Shown in pieces: positions 45,790-56,765 of a stretch of DNA of 64,000 nt. The number at the start of each line of letters is the position of its first letter. Position 1 is the stretch's first letter. The stretch is from Diaporthe sp. PMI_573 (Eukaryota > Ascomycota > Sordariomycetes > Diaporthales > Diaporthaceae): assembly GCA_021399435.1 (NCBI GenBank), contig JAJTUP010000046.1, positions 124,001-188,000 of the forward strand, in the 5' to 3' direction. Under the pieces are notes generated by a model. It had not been told where the DNA came from, made no database searches, and saw nothing but the letters and a program-made list of their open reading frames with translations. The translations under genes were made by a program, and so were the position numbers.

Positions 45790-47260
45790 ATGCCACACGA
45801 GGTAAGGTTTCCTGGTCACCATTCTTTTTTATTCACACTTCAGACGTTGATTGTTGGCTGACAACACTATTGGCGCAGGGTGTCGACCACCCTCCTGCGG
45901 GAGCCAACAATGCTCACTCCCAAGGTCGCCAGCGCCAAGTAAGGTTTTCTGACCAGGACTTTTCGCAAAGTCATCATTGACTGACCCTACTCCCACCCAG
46001 GGACACGACGTTAACCATTCTCAGGGAGACCAGAGCGCCCCCTCGCTAGCCCAGGCGCGCCAGGTGAGTCCTTTCTCCACGGCTGTTCGCAAGTCGATCA
46101 TTGACTTACCATACACTCAGAGCGGCGGCGGCCGTCCTCCCCAGGGTGGCCACACAGCCCCCTCCTCCGGTCGGTCACTTTTCGTGCATTGCAGCCAACC
46201 TGTCGGAAACCCTCAGTCGGCCATTCCCCGAACTCGTTCGATCAAACTCCCAGCCGTAAACAAGTTCCTGACGTTCCCCGAGTGCGGGCATGTCATTACT
46301 GGCGATCTTCTCCGCGACTTCTTTACGACCGACCTCCCAACTTGCCCAGTTTGTGAAGTTCGGTCAGTTCCTGGGTAAGACAATTCCACACTCGAACCAA
46401 TAATGACGAATAGCTAACCTGTTTCCGAACAGCACAATGGGACTCAGCCCCTGTGGCCACATGATTAGTGGCGACGGCCTCCGCGAGCTTCTTTCCAGTG
46501 GCTCAAACCAGTGCCTAATTTGCACATCCTCAGGGTGAGAAATCAACACAGTTCGGCCACCTGATCACTTAAGACTAATGTGTCCCTCAGCCGGAAAGCC
46601 AGCGAGGCTACCGAGACCCGTGATGACGGTGAGGCCAGCGCAGCCAGCAACAACAGCGAGACCACAGCCCACAATGAGCGGAACCGAGTCACTCTTCTGC
46701 GCTATAACGACCCGACCAAGCTGAGCGGCGTGACGAGCGAGGTCTATACCAACAAAGACGGCCGGCCGCGCTTTCGTGTTGACCCCGACGTCTGGAGGAG
46801 CATGACGCGACAGGAAAGGAAGCAGTTCCTCTGGGGGAGCAATGTCAAGTTCAGTCTCCCACCTGGTGAATCCGCCCAAGAACCAGCCAACCCGGGCAAC
46901 CCCAGGCACCCAGAGTACAGACCGACCTCCATCGAGAGCCAGATACGAGGAAGCTTCAAGGGCAGGCCGAACCCCGATGCAATGTGCGCCGCTGTCAAAG
47001 GACTCGTCGATGGGATGAAGAACGACCAAGCACGTCGCAATGCCCAGGCACGCGGTCAGCCCACCGTCGTCGGCACCCAAGCAGTTTTTACGCCCAACCA
47101 GGGCAACGAGGCTACCCAATCCCGTCTTTCCGGCTCAGCGCAGGGGAATGAGCTGATTTCACTGGATGACAGCGCGCCTGCGGACGCGTCGTCCGACGTC
47201 CAGCCCCGGCCCGACCTATCCAAGGAGGTCCGAGACCAGCTTTCACAGATTGACTGGTAG
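45790..47260 (+). CDS. Protein with duplicated CxHx17CxxC zinc motif, multi-exon
   Basis: Join 45790-45801, 45879-45938, 46001-46063, 46121-46374, 46433-46534, 46591-47260 (386 aa, phases agree). Exons 1-3 are tiny (12, 60, 63 bp), all phase 0, and encode related Gln/His/Gly-rich segments (HSQGRQRQ, NHSQGDQS). Exon 4 ends with ECGHVITGDLLRDFF...CPVC and exon 5 with PCGHMISGDGLRELL...CLIC: the same motif twice, each C-G-H, 17 residues, C-x-x-C, at about residues 98-123 and 135-160. Ligand type and spacing suggest one zinc per copy, like half a RING finger. The rest is polar, with WRSMTRQERKQFLWG and an acidic C-terminus, without a family I recognise. Introns 2 and 3 share sequence, so whole exon-intron units were duplicated. 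Function unknown; protein- or RNA-binding is plausible. Confidence 0.65.
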
Positions 47261-47891
47261 AAGGTACCGCCTCAAGCTGCTGTTTTTCGACAAGTTTGCC
47301 CAGCACAAACCCATACCCACTCACGATCGAAAAGGTTTTTATGTGGTCGATGACCACACTAGAAATCGTCTCCAAGCACATACCCTTCTTTTTCAAAGGT
47401 AATGATGCACATGTTTCAGAGACGCAGATAATAAAATTGAACTTTTTCGTCATCTTGAGCACTTTTGTGTTACCCTTGATTCTGTGCCTACTTACCTGCC
47501 TTTCCCGAAGCGAGTTCTCAAGTGTCTTCTATACTGCCGGTCTATAAACACCTCTGACTGGGCTCACCTAGGGGCTTATGCGTCAAGTCACTCCAATGAT
47601 CACACTTCAGGTTACTCTTATTCTCACTCCTGGATCTGTTCTTAATATAGGATGCTGTGCTGCTATCGGTGGTTTTTGTTTGTGTAATCACTTTGACTTG
47701 TCCTTGGCTCACACAGGTGCTAAAAAATGAGCTTAGTCTCTTTCAACCGAGCGGCGAGCGAGGTTGTCTGCACATGTGTTGACAACGGAGAGGGTCATGT
47801 GACAGAAGTTCCGTTCAAAAGTCATGAAGCAGACTAAAAGTGCGTTTGCCGTGACTGTAAAATTGGGAAAAGGATAAAAAAAGAAGGATTT

Positions 47892-47992
47892 GGAAAGGCT
47901 GGGATTCAAACTCCGGGTCTCCGATTGGGCGGACTCTCTGGCCTCCTCTCTGGCCTTGCTTTGTCGGCACTCTCCAGCTGAGCTATCTTCCC
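47892..47992 (-). pseudogene. Degenerate tRNA-like element (tRNA pseudogene)
   Basis: Read on the minus strand, a 5' arm GGGAAGA pairs in 6 of 7 positions (one G-U) with CCTTTCC at the 3' end. A canonical D-arm/A-box (TAGCTCAGCTGGAGAGTG) follows. A T-arm-like segment with TTTGAAT in the loop position is present but its stem has mismatches. The anticodon stem (CCGAC/ATCGG) keeps four pairs but encloses about 37 nt, with no U33. This loop contains a direct repeat of GGCCAGAGAG. The acceptor and D-arm are convincing, while the anticodon and T-arms are not, so it is probably not a functional tRNA. Confidence 0.45.
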
Positions 47993-48411
47993 AGTTTGAT
48001 GTTTTATTGCTTGTTCTTTTGGTTGATAGTCTTTCTGTCCAATATGGTCGTAGGTGCCAGCTTGTGAGGTGACACAGGGAGGCGCTTCAGGAGCATACCG
48101 AGTGGATGGATGTCAAGATCGAGTACATCTTTACGGAGGAATACTATCCGCAAAGGCCTGGCCACCCAACCTTGTTAGACCTATCGGCCTCATAGGTTTG
48201 CATTCGCTCATATAGACATGGCAGCTCCTCACCCGTGGCGATGGGGGCGGCACTGTCGATGATGTGCCTGTCACCGTCGTAATCATGGGCTCCTTGTCCG
48301 CGTCACGTGAACAACACAGATATTCTAGGTCACATAACATTTGTGCCGGAGAGCGGGTAACTGAATTTCTCTTTAGTAAAGTCTATAGCAAAAGCAAAGC
48401 TCGTGGTGCAA

Positions 48412-48763
48412 ATGTCGAATACTGACCGTGGCAGCAGGGCTGTGGTTGCCGGGCCCGCCCCGTCGAGTGTAGCATCGACGCCGAGTCAGCCGCACACACG
48501 AGATTCTCCCTCATCTGCCGTCGGAGCTATCGTCAATGGGTTTCGTAAAGTTGTGACCGCCGTACAAGCAGTCCAATTTGAGGAGGCTTCTAGGGTCGGA
48601 ATGGCCTCTTATTCGCCAGGGTAATTACGTTCCCCTTTGCCCCTGTGGGCTCATAATCAACCGCCTCGGGGTTGCCAAGGTCATTCAAGCAGCGCGTGCT
48701 ACAAATATCGTCCTTAGATATGAGTATATGTGCAGAAAGGTCTCCAGTCCTACCCTAGGGTAG
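48412..48763 (+). pseudogene. Possible decayed relative of the zinc-motif gene
   Basis: An ATG at 48412 opens a Ser/Thr/Pro-rich frame (MSNTDRGSRAVVAG ... SPG) that stops after about 70 codons. An overlapping frame carries YVPLCPCGLIINRLGVAKVI, reminiscent of the CGHxIxGDxLR core in the gene at 45790-47260, but the His is lost and the CxxC is missing. Position, orientation and the SPG|GTAA junction resemble that gene's exon 4/5 boundary. The similarity is weak. Confidence 0.25.
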
Positions 48764-49269
48764 TCTCAATGTGTTGACGTATGGGATGACACTGAAACTC
48801 GGGCAAGCTAGACCAAAAGGAGAGATATTTATTCCTAACGAGTTCGAATATAACTATTAGGGATGATGAGAGTTGACGACCTGGCTTTTGAAAACCGATC
48901 ATTCTGCCAGCCTATGTTCTGTAACCCTAAACACAGCCATGAGGTCTTCTCTCCAACCAGTTCATCCATCGCAGGCACCGGCAAACTTGCATTTTCATGA
49001 GGCTCCATCGCTGTCAACAGTTTCAATTTCATTGCAATCTCAGTAAGATCGAATCCGTTCTTCTGAACTCAGCGAGAAACAAGATTTGTCTTGAACCCTT
49101 TTTCAAGGAATAGAACTCGGAAATAAAAAAGCATATGAGGATGGATCAGATGAGTCTGCTCTCGATTTTGGTGGTGCTAAGACTCATTGGTAGGTTTATT
49201 CACCGCTTCTGGCTCACTCAGGGATGTCGAGGGCCGTACATGTTGATTCCATGGCTTTGAAATAGTCGT

Positions 49270-51183
49270 TCAGTCACAGTATACACTGCTACCCTGTCCA
49301 TGGCCGCGTCGTTGGTCGATGCTCGCGGTCGGCTGAATATAGAACTCCGGATGGTGCCTCTTGGCAACATACACAGGCCAAGAGTGCGGAACCACATTGA
49401 AGTACGCCTTGTAGGACCACTCTTTCTTTGGGTCAACTTGTCTGATGTCGTAATCGCGGACTATAGTCCCACAGACTTTGGCCACCTCCATCTTCGCGAG
49501 GTGCTGTCCGGGACAGGCATTATAGCCACCGCCGAACTTTATTTACAAGACAGATGAGACACCCGGTCAGCCATCCTTCCATTACTTAGGTACGTGTTTC
49601 GGGGTGCAACTCACTGGTATGAAATACTTCTCCTTCGAAGAAATGTCAGCGGCAGACCACCGGTCAGGGTTGAACTCGTTGGCATCGGGTCCCCAGATCT
49701 CCTTGGACCTGTGCAACACGAGGGCGCTGACAGAAAGGATGGTCCCATCTGGGAACTGCCGGTCTCCAATCTTAACTCCGTGTTTTGGCGCCACACGCGG
49801 GAGGCCTTGTTGGACTGGCGCAAAGACGCGTAGAGCTTCTTTGATGCACGTCTGCAAGAAAGGAAGCCTCTGGGTGTCGGCAAAGCTGATGATTCTGTCT
49901 CCACACCTTCCTTCCTTGATCGCAGCATCGATCTCATCTTGCAGCCGCCGCCAAGCAGTTGGATGCCTCATCATATGGTAAAAGAACGATTGAAGCGCCG
50001 TAGATGTGGCATCGCCTCCGGCGGCGACAGTGCCGATTGTCTGGCCCTGGACCGTATTCATGTCGAGCCTATCAGGGCGTTCGCGTAGGGTTCTCAGCCA
50101 GTATTCCAACAGATCGAAGCGGTTGCCGCCTTTTGTCTCCCTACTCTCACGTTCATGAAGCGACTCCATGGTCACCTTCAAGATGTGTCCGGTAGGCAGG
50201 ACATTAAGCCAAGTGGTGACCGGATTCGCGAGGAAAATGGCATGGATCATCAGTATCAGCCAGTGATGGCCTGCCACCGCGGCGAAGAGACCAAGACGCA
50301 GGTTGTTGGCAATGGCGTTCCCAATGTCGTAGCCTTTCTTCAGAAAGCCGTATGGCCTGGAGAAAAGGACCTCGCCCGTCACATCGTTCCTACAGCATTC
50401 GGAGTCAGCCGTGAAAGAACCAAAGAAGCAGCTTCATGCCAATACGGCGAGGAGTGAGCCACAAGGTGGCCATGACCTGTTTCAAAACCTGCAGCCCGTA
50501 AAAATTGTCTTGTACAGGCTAAAGATGTGGTGTTTTGTTCTTGAACTTACGAGGTGAAAGTGCAGAATCGATCAAGGTGCATCGGTTGAGCACTTTCAGC
50601 ATAGCTGTCCATCCAGTCCATCAACAATCCGATCACCTTGTCGATAGGTTCCTCGCAGTGGAGCATGTTAGATAAAGAGTAGCCCGGAGCAAAGTTTCTG
50701 GAGTGCTCGGATTTCTGCTTCGGGTCGAGGACGGTCATGCCATTCGTGTATCTGGAGTCTGGAAACGCGAAGATCTTGTAGAATGCATCCTTCCGCAGAG
50801 GTGTCAGGATAAGCTCCTTGACAACCTCCGGATGGCACACGCTGACCTCGTTGTTTGCGATTCGAACAAATTGGCCTTCGACGTAGCCGTTAGTGAAGGT
50901 GCACTGCTGTGCACGCTGGTAAATAGAAACACCTACCGTACTCCTGATGCAGCCGGAGTAGCTCTTCGCCTTGGTTGCCCCTCATGATCATTGTCGTGTG
51001 CCACATTCGCCCAACCGATGCCCAAAACGGCCCAGGAATGTCTCTCAGAGCTGCGAGATATCGGCGGTAGAGCATGAGGACCAGGATGCAGCACAGGATG
51101 CTGACCGCAAGTCCTGCCCAGGGGCAAGCGTGCAAGCCAAGCCTCGGCAGAACACCAGCGTTTTTGAGCGTTGCTTCAGCCAT
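49270..51183 (-). CDS. Cytochrome P450 monooxygenase (pisatin demethylase-like)
   Basis: Complement join 51183-50937, 50875-50551, 50389-49615, 49536-49270 (537 aa, phases agree). It has an N-terminal membrane anchor (LAVSILCCILVLMLY) followed by the IPGPFWAS hinge, I-helix AAGGDATSTAL, K-helix EALR in FLQTCIKEALRVFAP, and a PERF-like FNPDRW. The heme loop FGGGYNACPGQHLAKME is created by the last splice (Cys about 457). Known: fungal microsomal P450s of this group act in phytoalexin detoxification or secondary metabolism. The acceptor before the heme exon (AATAAAG) is purine-rich but is the only one that keeps the family sequence. No biosynthetic core gene is nearby. Confidence 0.88.
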
Positions 51184-52645
51184 CGTGGTGCTTGACCTGC
51201 CGTCGATGATTCCATCATGGACGCGAAGTTCAACTTTTGATGAGGGATGAAGGGGTCATTAGTAAGGACGAGGTGGTGCGGGAATACGAGGATGCTGCAA
51301 GTACACGTAGCGCAGGGTAGGGTCACAGCTCACCCTAATATAGAACGATGATCCGCAAGCGGCATTCCTTCATCGAGCTACCTGGTGGAACGACCGGGAT
51401 GTCATTCCTGCAGCTGCTAACGACAATCGGAAAATGTGGTTTGATCGCGGCCCAAGAAAGCGACCCAAGTTGCAGATTCTGTCAAAAACCTCTACTGTGT
51501 GTAAAAAGTCAAGCCACTGCTGTACAAAACGTGGCTGTTGTAAATGTGGCGTGGCCGAAACGAGATTAAGCCACGGAAATAATTTCTTCTACGTAGACAG
51601 TGCTCAACACCCGTCAGCTGACACACCACCAACTTCGTTCTCAGCTCGATCATGCCATGTGTATAGCCACTCTAGTCCAACGTGGAGTGAAATTTCAGCA
51701 TTCATGTCAGAGATCGCCAGGATTCAAGATTGATGACAACTTTTTAACTCGAATTTACAAATTCCATATACATACACACTTTGACCTAGTGCTTGACGGT
51801 GCCAGACTAGAGCTCGTGTCCCGCGATGGCTTCGACCTTGACGGCTTGTCAACAGCACCGGCCCGAATGAGCACGGCCCGGCGCTAAGACTTGTGGTGCG
51901 AAATGGTGGCCTCTGGTTCGCAGAAGTACCTAGGCAGATTGAAATGTCAGTTCCACAAGCCTCGTATAGCGAATATCACTGCGATTGCCTACAAAATATG
52001 TTGTCCATTTTCCTTATAGAACACTCCGAGTCGTTGTTGTTTCGGTTTCGCAAAGGAACTCAACGAATAGAAATCCTATCCATACGCACCTAATTCAACG
52101 TCAAGTACGGCCTGGCGGATGTGAATCCTGGAAACGATGTCAGATGACCGGGTCACGTGTGTAATGAGGGAGGGCAGAGGGGCGTACTTTGTGAATGGCG
52201 GCGTTCACTGACTTCAGACCGCTCCTATTTAGACATGAAGACTAGGACGGGCTTCGCCCACCCATCTTCCAATAGAATAGGCCCGGATACATCTCATTTG
52301 ACCTCGCACACGTATCTCATTGGCCTCCGACGAGATCATCGATGTACCTATCCTCCTAGCTAGGCGCAAGGGACGAAGGTTTGAAATCGCTTCGATATGA
52401 TTAGCGGCGCTGCTGTGGTGGATCCCGTTGATGGGAACCTTGAGGGCGAGTTGCGAACCCTGATGGCCACCATCCATCTGCGGCCAGCGAAGGCCAGGTT
52501 GTAAGCGAGCCATAGCTAGTCTACTCGGTAGTTAGAAGACGAACAGTATAAGTCGTAGTCCGCCCACGAGATAAAATCAAAACAGCAATCAGAACAATCC
52601 TTCTGGTGGCACGTACTACAGGCCGTGTCGTGCAGCTCTCTCATC
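51184..52645. other. Divergent intergenic region P450/COG0523
   Basis: About 1.46 kb. No gene is supported. Short open frames are present on both strands without codon bias. Confidence 0.4.
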
Positions 52646-54928
52646 ATGGCGTCCAAGAGGAAGCCGGCTGCAACCATGTCGAAGGGAAAGAAGACTTCCA
52701 AGAAGGCAAAGCAACGCGTCGGACCGCTCCCTGTGACTTTGCTATCAGGATTCTTGGTATGGTTGGCTTCTCTCATCGGCATCCATTCCTGGGATCATCT
52801 TTGCTGTCCAAAGCTGAGGAGCTAATCATCGCATGATGTTTTACACAGGGGAGTGGAAAAACAACACTACTTCAGCACATACTACAGAGCGACCATGGGC
52901 TGCGGATCGCCGTAATTGTCAACGACATTGGTGCGGTGAATGTCGACGCTTCAACCATCCAGTCAACCCATCGCATACACAAGACAGAGGAAAAGGTCAT
53001 TGCACTGCAGAATGGCTGTATCTGCTGCACACTCCGCCAAGATTTACTGTCCGAGCTGGTTGAACTCTCAGAGAAGCATGCCTTCGACTACGTTATCATC
53101 GAGAGCAGCGGAAGTGGGTCCATGCCTTGACTTGTGTTGTTTGAAAGAATGACTTGGCAACGGCGTCCAGTTAAGCTGACCGTGAGATGACAGTCAGCGA
53201 GCCAGGTCAAGTCGCCGAGAGTTTCGACTCTAAGCTCACAGAGCACATGTACCAGGTTCTGAAGGACGAGGGACAGTTGGACGATGGTGGAGCCTTGAAG
53301 AAGCTGTAAGTGTGTCCGTTGAGGATGAAATTTGGGAGTCTATTCTGTTTCGGCCGCCATTTCCCGGGAAATCAAGGCATCTTCCAGTACCAAGATCCCG
53401 TGGAGACTAACTTGTCGCAGGCATAAAGCGGGTGAGGCCGGCATGGGAAAATTCGCGAGGCTCGACACCACTGTGACTGTCATTGACGCACTCACGATGT
53501 ACAACGATTTCAATACGGCAGACATACTATCAAGTCGGCGCGATGATGTGACACCCGAGGACGAGAGAACGGTGTCTGACCTCATGGTTGACCAGATTGA
53601 GTTCGCGGATGTCATTATCATCAACAAGACTGATATGGTCTCCGAGGAGGTCCTGACCGAGACCAAGGCTCTTGTACGAACCTTGAACCGTGAAGCCAAG
53701 ATCCTGAACGCCAAATACGGCAAAGTAAATGTTGAAGAGCTTGTGAATACTGGGTTGTTCAGTCTGGACAAGGCTCAAACAAGCTCCGGGTGGATGCGAG
53801 ATCTGCACGAGTTGATGCTCAGAGAGGTGAGTTGTTTCCCGCGCTCGCCTGCATCGGGTGCGGATCTCGAGCGGTCGTTAATGAGTTGTTTGGCAGGTAA
53901 ACGGAAAGACTGCAATCACTCCTAAGCCGGAGACGGAAGAGTACAACGTGCGCAACTTTGTTTACAAGCGAAATCGCCCGTTCCACCCAGAGCGACTCTG
54001 GAGGCTCGTGTACGACAAATTTATCCTCCAGCTTGAGCACCCGGAAGAGGATGTGGACGACGGTACTCAACCATCAGGGACTTCAACCAAACAGCCAGAC
54101 GTGGTTGCGCACGAGGAAGACGAAAGCGATGACGAAAGCATGAGGGATGTAGAGGTCGAGACCTCTGAAAGTGAAGACTCAGATGATCAAGACACTGACA
54201 TGGAGGGAGAGGCGTCAACGTCGGCCGCGTCAGATGTTTCAAGCTCAGCTCAGACGGCACTTTCGTCCCCCACAGCCAGCAAGCACGAGACCGCTGTCGC
54301 AGGCACTAGTGACGATGAGAAAGGGGCTTTCGATGTCAAGCCGGGGGACCTTGTTACCCCGTCCAAGGAGGACGTCCTGGCGAACAAGCGAGCCAACCCT
54401 CTGTTTGCGCGGCTCTTCCGTTCCAAGGGCACCTACTGGCTCGCAACTAGGCCCGACTATCGCGGAATCTGGTCTCAGGCAGGAGCAATGCTCACGCTGG
54501 TGGGCGGAACCAAGTGGGACGTTACTCTCACCCCAGAAGAACTATCGCAGTTGTATCACCCAGATACCACCGACCCGGAGATAATGAAGCAGGTCCGGTA
54601 TGACATTGATAGTGGAGGGGAATGGGGAGACCGGAGACAGGAGATTGTGTTCATCGGGGAGAAGCTTGATGTTAAAGGCATCGAGAAGGTTCTGGATGGA
54701 TGCCTACTGACGGACATTGAGTGGAAGCGCTGGCAGCGGAGAATGAAGGTTGTGACGAAGAAGCAAGTGGAGCTCAGAGCCGTGATGGAAGGTTTGGATG
54801 CTGCCAAAGAAAGTTTGGTCGGCGAATTCGATGATGCGTTCCCTGAGTGGGAAGGCCACTTCCAGGACGAGGAGTATGGACAAGATGAGGACGAGGATGA
54901 AGATGCGCATGATTCGCACCATCACTAA
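52646..54928 (+). CDS. COG0523/CobW-type metallochaperone GTPase
   Basis: Join 52646-52756, 52849-53113, 53194-53305, 53421-53826, 53897-54928 (641 aa, phases agree). The Walker [16 protein letters not shown] is interrupted by intron 1. The family hallmark CxCC motif is in [13 protein letters not shown] (about 91-96), then [17 protein letters not shown] and guanine-recognition NKTD (about 231). The CobW C-terminal domain is present in two parts ([19 protein letters not shown] and [19 protein letters not shown]), separated by an acidic, Ser-rich insert (about 367-405). The C-terminus is Asp/Glu-rich and ends HDSHHH, a possible metal-binding tail. Known: eukaryotic members (ZNG1 type) deliver zinc to client metalloproteins such as methionine aminopeptidase. 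The basic N-terminus is lysine-rich and may direct nuclear or ribosomal association. Confidence 0.9.
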
Positions 54929-56592
54929 GTCATAGTCTTTCCAGAGACTCGAATCAGTATCACAGCCATGCTTCTGATCTCGGTCGATTATGGATATTGA
55001 TTTACATCGAATTGACCGCTGATATCAAGAGCAGAACATTTCATTATCTTCGTCAGGAAATCAGGTCATATTGTCATCTAGATCTCCAGCGCGGACACGA
55101 TGACAGGACACCTGTTCTTAGGGTCATTTGGCTCGTCCCACAACGCAGTCTTCACAGCTGCACCCGGCTTTCACTGACCAGGCAGAGATGATTCCATAAC
55201 GACCATCTCGATCATTCCGGAACTTCGGCTAGCGTAGGAGAGAGTGGCCGGAATACTGAATCCATGTGAATCCACGTAAATCCACGAGCCTCGTAATTAC
55301 CATGATCATTCTCCAGCCTCGCCGCATTACGCACACTATGACCAATTGCTGCGGGAGGAAAGTACACAGAGCACCACACGATTCATGCTATGTAGTGTAC
55401 GCGACGACTGTCGTGGAGGTGAATGTCGATCGGAACGCCCGAGCCCCAGAGTCGGCTGTCGGCCCCTGACCAAAGCTGGACGTGGACGGCGGAAGAGGAT
55501 ATTCGTCGTTCCCCGTCGGCGGCCCTGCCTCACTGGGAAAGGGCCATCAATGCAACCGTGCAGCCGACGCAAGCAACACAGGGCTCGCGTCTCTGGGCTG
55601 AGCTTCTTAGGTAAGGGGCTGATCCGCTCGATAGGCTCTAGAACGTTTACACTCTAGCAAACTTGGGATGATTCGTGGCAGAAGCACTGAGGCCTTAGGA
55701 AACTACGTAATGAGAATATGCTAAGAATAACAATGCACCTCATGAACTGGTGTGCACTGGCCATCATGTATTCATCATCTAGGGGCTGAGTCTTGACTGT
55801 TTGCAGCTATAGTGGGTTCTGCGGCTGTGGCCATTCGATGAGAAATGTCCGGCTGTCGTGGCTGCATGACGATCTGCGGCAAGCTTCCCCTTTCACCGAA
55901 ACGGTCGGCTAACCACAAAGGCCCTGAAGAGAAACCAGGGGTAGGTCGACTAGCGTACCATACCGGCATAAGGCTTCGAGCCTATGCAGTTGAAGCTTCT
56001 CAAGGGTGGGTCTTGACAGAATATAACAGGGTAGTCCCTTGCACGAGCTACCTTACGGCTACACCACAATGCTTCATTCCAACTAGTACTATGCACATGT
56101 GCCCACGGTCGGGCTGAGGAAATGGCTGTATGTGTAGGGCTTGAGGATGTTAACGCCTTGCCTTTAGACCTGTGAAAGATTTCATCTCGAAATTGTATAA
56201 TGTTTTAGCCCTATATTCCGCTTGCTCTACTCATGCCTGTGAAGCCAAGATTGGAAGAACCCACATAAACTGCTCAATTGGGCGAGAAATCTAGAGTCTT
56301 TGATCCCAAAGGCGACTCAGACCCGGCTACGGAACACAAACATAGGATCCTGACGCCCACAAACCGAACTGGGGAAGCCAAGGGTGCGTCAGACCTCAGA
56401 TTCCCCCTGCGTGAAGGCCCACCAGGAGGCTATGCCGGGTTTGCGTGACCCCTGTGTAGATCATGGCAATGCAACCATCCGTAGGACCCCACAAACCGAG
56501 ATCTGGAGAGCCTCACATGCAGTCGGAGTAGAGACAGTAACAGTGAGGCAAAGGTGGTTACGGACTCATAGTCATTGAAGAGAAAACTTATG

Positions 56593-56600
56593 TATATAAG
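56593..56600 (+). promoter_or_regulatory. TATA element upstream of the Apple-like secreted protein
   Basis: TATATAAG lies 166 bp upstream of the ATG, followed by a (CAT)n and CA-rich leader. This is typical of a highly expressed secreted-protein gene. Confidence 0.45.
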
Positions 56601-56637
56601 AAGTTGAGTCCCGACGTCCAACATCAACATTCTCCTC

Positions 56638-56661
56638 CATCATCATCATCATCATCATCAT
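56638..56661. repeat. (CAT)8 microsatellite
   Basis: Eight CAT units in the probable 5' leader of the Apple-like gene. Confidence 0.95.
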
Positions 56662-56765
56662 CACATTCAATCAACACTCATCACTCATCTTCAGCTTCAG
56701 CACTCGCTCATCCAAAGCTTTCAGCACACTCACTCACAAAACTTCAATACCAAACAACAATCAAC

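Larger units (their letters stand above)
47261..49269. other. Intergenic region with tRNA-like element and possible gene relic
   Basis: About 2 kb. It contains the tRNA-like element (47892-47992) and a possible decayed relative of the zinc-motif gene (48412-48763), both listed separately. The rest shows no gene. Confidence 0.4.
54929..56765. other. Intergenic region, no gene recognised
   Basis: About 1.8 kb without a supported gene. A short plus-strand frame at 55423-55614 (SWTWTAEEDIRRSP) looks superficially Myb-like but lacks the rest of the domain. A (CAT)8 tract (56638-56661) lies in the 5'UTR of the next gene. Confidence 0.4.

Noticed and set aside
55423..55614. Short frame with a Myb-like SWTWTAEED segment
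   Set aside because: Only the first few residues resemble a Myb/SANT repeat; the remaining helices and tryptophans are absent.
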